A DNA stretch of 7,264 nucleotides, taken from Acidobacteriota bacterium. Its GTDB lineage: Bacteria > Acidobacteriota > UBA4820 > DSQY01. The stretch covers positions 1-7,264 of the forward strand of contig JAKAJA010000086.1 of assembly GCA_021814085.1 (NCBI GenBank), given 5' to 3'. Positions 5,636-7,264 of this stretch are shown here, piece by piece; position 1 is the first letter of the stretch, and every line of letters starts with the position of its first letter. The notes beneath the pieces were generated by a model. That model searched no databases. It was not told the DNA's origin and saw nothing but the letters and a program-made list of their open reading frames with translations. The position numbers and the translations under genes are program-made.

Positions 5636-6110
5636 GGTCACCTTCCGGATGAGTGAAGAACAGGGTCATGGCCAGGAGGAGGACGATGCCCGTGGAGAGG
5701 CAGGCGTCCGCCACGTTGAAGGACGGCCATCCCGGGCCATGGGGCAGGTGGAAGTACAGGAAGTCGATGACGGCCCCGAAGCGGAGACGGTCCACCACGT
5801 TGCCGAGGGCACCGCCGAGGACCGCCGCGAGGAGGATCAACTCCACGGGCCTCTTGGACTTGAGGAAGAGGTAGGCGAGGAAGGCCATCCCTCCCAAGGG
5901 CAGGATGAGAAACACCGCCAGCGCCACCTTGGGCGGGATGTTGCTGAGGAAGCCGAAGAGGCTCCCCGTGTTCCGCCAGTGGGTGAGCATGAACCACGAG
6001 GTGACGGGCCGGTCCTGCCCCTCGGGGATCGTGGCCACGATCCAGGCTTTGGTCGCCTGGTCCAGGGCAAGGACCGCGACCGAGATGAGGAGGTAGGCCC
6101 AGCGTTTCAT
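5616..6110 (-). CDS. lspA: Lipoprotein signal peptidase (signal peptidase II)
   Basis: A 164-residue inner-membrane aspartyl protease that removes the signal peptide from diacylglyceryl-prolipoproteins, the step after Lgt. Four hydrophobic segments are visible (about 4-22, 61-82, 88-104 and 138-152). Family motifs are LDQATKAW (16-23), NTGSLFGF (47-54), GNVVDRLRFGAVIDF (103-117) and FNVADACLSTG (131-141). The catalytic pair is D107 and D135. Length matches the usual 160-170 residues. The start is the ATG at 6110, giving the normal short cytoplasmic KRW before the first membrane helix; an upstream in-frame extension overlaps ileS and lacks family similarity. It begins 7 bases after the ileS stop, the same ileS-lspA order seen in E. 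coli, and has only a weak Shine-Dalgarno, pointing to coupling with ileS. The C-terminal tail is hydrophilic. Confidence 0.95.
   Translation of the reverse strand: MKRWAYLLISVAVLALDQATKAWIVATIPEGQDRPVTSWFMLTHWRNTGSLFGFLSNIPPKVALAVFLILPLGGMAFLAYLFLKSKRPVELILLAAVLGGALGNVVDRLRFGAVIDFLYFHLPHGPGWPSFNVADACLSTGIVLLLAMTLFFTHPEGDHAPRPV
5641..5646 (-). promoter_or_regulatory. Ribosome binding site of lgt, inside lspA
   Basis: GGAAGG on the minus strand lies within the last codons of lspA and 5 bases before the lgt ATG at 5635. It decides the ATG over the GTG at 5641, which this site overlaps. Confidence 0.55.
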
Positions 6111-6117
6111 GGCCGGC

Positions 6118-7264
6118 TCAGCCCACCACCGAGGAGCACCGGGGGCAGAGGGGGGCATCCTGCACCGACACGGGCGTGTCCGTCACGGTCCAGCAGCGGC
6201 TGCACTTCTCTCCCGCCGCCTTGGCCACCTCGACCTTTGCCTCGCCGGCGGGCAGGACGGTGACGCGGGAGACGATGAAGAGCTCGGGGAGGATCGCCCC
6301 GTAACGGGAGAGGAGTTCGGCCTGGTCCCCATCGGTCGGGGTGATGGTCACGGCGGCCTCCAGGGACTTGCCGATCTCTCCCCGCTTTCGGGATTCCTCC
6401 AGGGACTTGTTGGCCCACTCGCGCACCGCCCGCAGCTTCTCCCACCGCTCTGACAGCCCGTCGTCGGGGATCCCGGAGACCTTTGGGAAGAGGGCCATGT
6501 GGACGGAGGGCACCTCGCGCTGGGGGAGATAGCCCCAGACCTCCTCGGCGGTGAAGGCCAGGACCGGGGCGATGAGGCGCACCAGCGAGTCGGCAAGCCG
6601 GTAGAGGACGGTCTGGGCGGCCCGCCGCTCGGGGGAGCCCGCGGCGCTGCAGTAGAGGCAGTCCTTGAGGATGTCGAGGTAGAAGGCCGAGAGCTCAACG
6701 GTGCAGAACTGGATGAGCTCGTGGTAGACCACGTGGAACGCGAACTCCTTGTAGGCCTTGGTCATCCGGGCGATGACCCGGTCCAGGATGAGGAGGATGT
6801 AGCGGTCCATCTCGGGCAGCTGCTCCAGGGGCACGGCCTGACCCGGCTCGAAATCGTAGAGATTGCCCAGGAGATACCTCAGGGTGTTCCGCACCTTCAG
6901 ATAGGCGTCGGCGTTCCGCTGGAGGACGTCCCAGGAGAAGCTCACGTCGTCCCGGTAGTCCATCATGGAGACCCAGAAGCGGAGGATCTCGGCGCCGTAC
7001 TTTTTCACCGCATCCTGGGGCGGGATCACGTTGCCCATGGATTTGGACATGGCCTTCCCCTCGGCGTCCAGGACGAACCCGTGGGTGACCACCTGCTTGT
7101 AGGGGGGCTGGCCTTCGAGCATGAGGGCCGTGAGGAGCGAGGTGTGGAACCAGCCGCGGTGCTGGTCGCTCCCCTCCAGGTAGATTTCCGAGGGCCAGGG
7201 CATGTCGGGGCTGTGACCCAGGACGGCCTTGTGGCTCACCCCCGAGTCGAACCACACGTCCAGG
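6118..7264 (-). CDS. ileS: Isoleucyl-tRNA synthetase, C-terminal part
   Basis: The last 381 codons of ileS; the N-terminal part, including HIGH and most of the editing domain, lies beyond base 7264. The enzyme charges tRNA-Ile with isoleucine in the cytoplasm. The visible part starts in LDVWFDSGVSH. It continues with YLEGSDQHRGWFHTSLL (28-44), which lines the class I catalytic site, and the KMSKS loop, here KAMSKSMGNVIPP (70-82). Next come the anticodon-binding helical domain (about 150-300; NADAYLKVRNTLRYLLGNL at 117-135 leads into it) and a C-terminal zinc finger, CSRCW...LCPRC, with C354, C357, C373 and C376 of this fragment. The zinc-finger end fits the common bacterial, E. coli-like type. 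It is the first visible gene of the operon. Identity is certain. Confidence 0.97.
   Translation of the reverse strand, partial: LDVWFDSGVSHKAVLGHSPDMPWPSEIYLEGSDQHRGWFHTSLLTALMLEGQPPYKQVVTHGFVLDAEGKAMSKSMGNVIPPQDAVKKYGAEILRFWVSMMDYRDDVSFSWDVLQRNADAYLKVRNTLRYLLGNLYDFEPGQAVPLEQLPEMDRYILLILDRVIARMTKAYKEFAFHVVYHELIQFCTVELSAFYLDILKDCLYCSAAGSPERRAAQTVLYRLADSLVRLIAPVLAFTAEEVWGYLPQREVPSVHMALFPKVSGIPDDGLSERWEKLRAVREWANKSLEESRKRGEIGKSLEAAVTITPTDGDQAELLSRYGAILPELFIVSRVTVLPAGEAKVEVAKAAGEKCSRCWTVTDTPVSVQDAPLCPRCSSVVG

Overview
This window comes from a GC-rich bacterial chromosome. Nearly all of it is read from the minus strand. The organism carries a close relative of the Myxococcus xanthus polarity GTPase MglA beside housekeeping genes. 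That suggests a deltaproteobacterial/Myxococcota-like or Acidobacteriota-like lineage, but the window cannot settle the phylum. I see no mobile element, CRISPR array, tRNA or rRNA.

Right block (7264 down to 1886, minus strand): a tightly packed run in the order ileS (3' part only), lspA, lgt, an RluA/RluD-type pseudouridine synthase, a Rossmann/DUF2520 protein, and an MglA-like GTPase with a long C-terminal extension. Junctions are +7, -20, +2, -14 and +15 bases, so this looks like one translationally coupled operon. lspA and lgt act in consecutive steps of bacterial lipoprotein maturation. ileS and the pseudouridine synthase serve translation. The DUF2520 protein and the extended GTPase are the less understood members.

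Centre (1886 to 924): a small MerR-family regulator on the plus strand converges on the GTPase gene, and the two coding 3' ends overlap by 14 bases with no visible terminator. Upstream of it lies a gap of about 560 bases. That gap holds a good minus-strand sigma70-type promoter (TTGTTT, 17 bases, TATAAT) followed by about 240 bases rich in hairpins. A 7-bp long-range stem next to a U-rich tract bounds this stretch. It could be an unassigned structured RNA or a long leader.

Left block (923 to 1, minus strand): a small secreted protein of unknown family, closed by a strong intrinsic terminator. An extended -10 promoter with a very short leader then drives rsmI, of which only the first 77 codons are present.

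The items most worth following up are the fused C-terminal region of the MglA-like GTPase, the structured leader or ncRNA candidate, and the orphan secreted protein with a duplicated FPNP motif. None is proven to be a new system from sequence alone.
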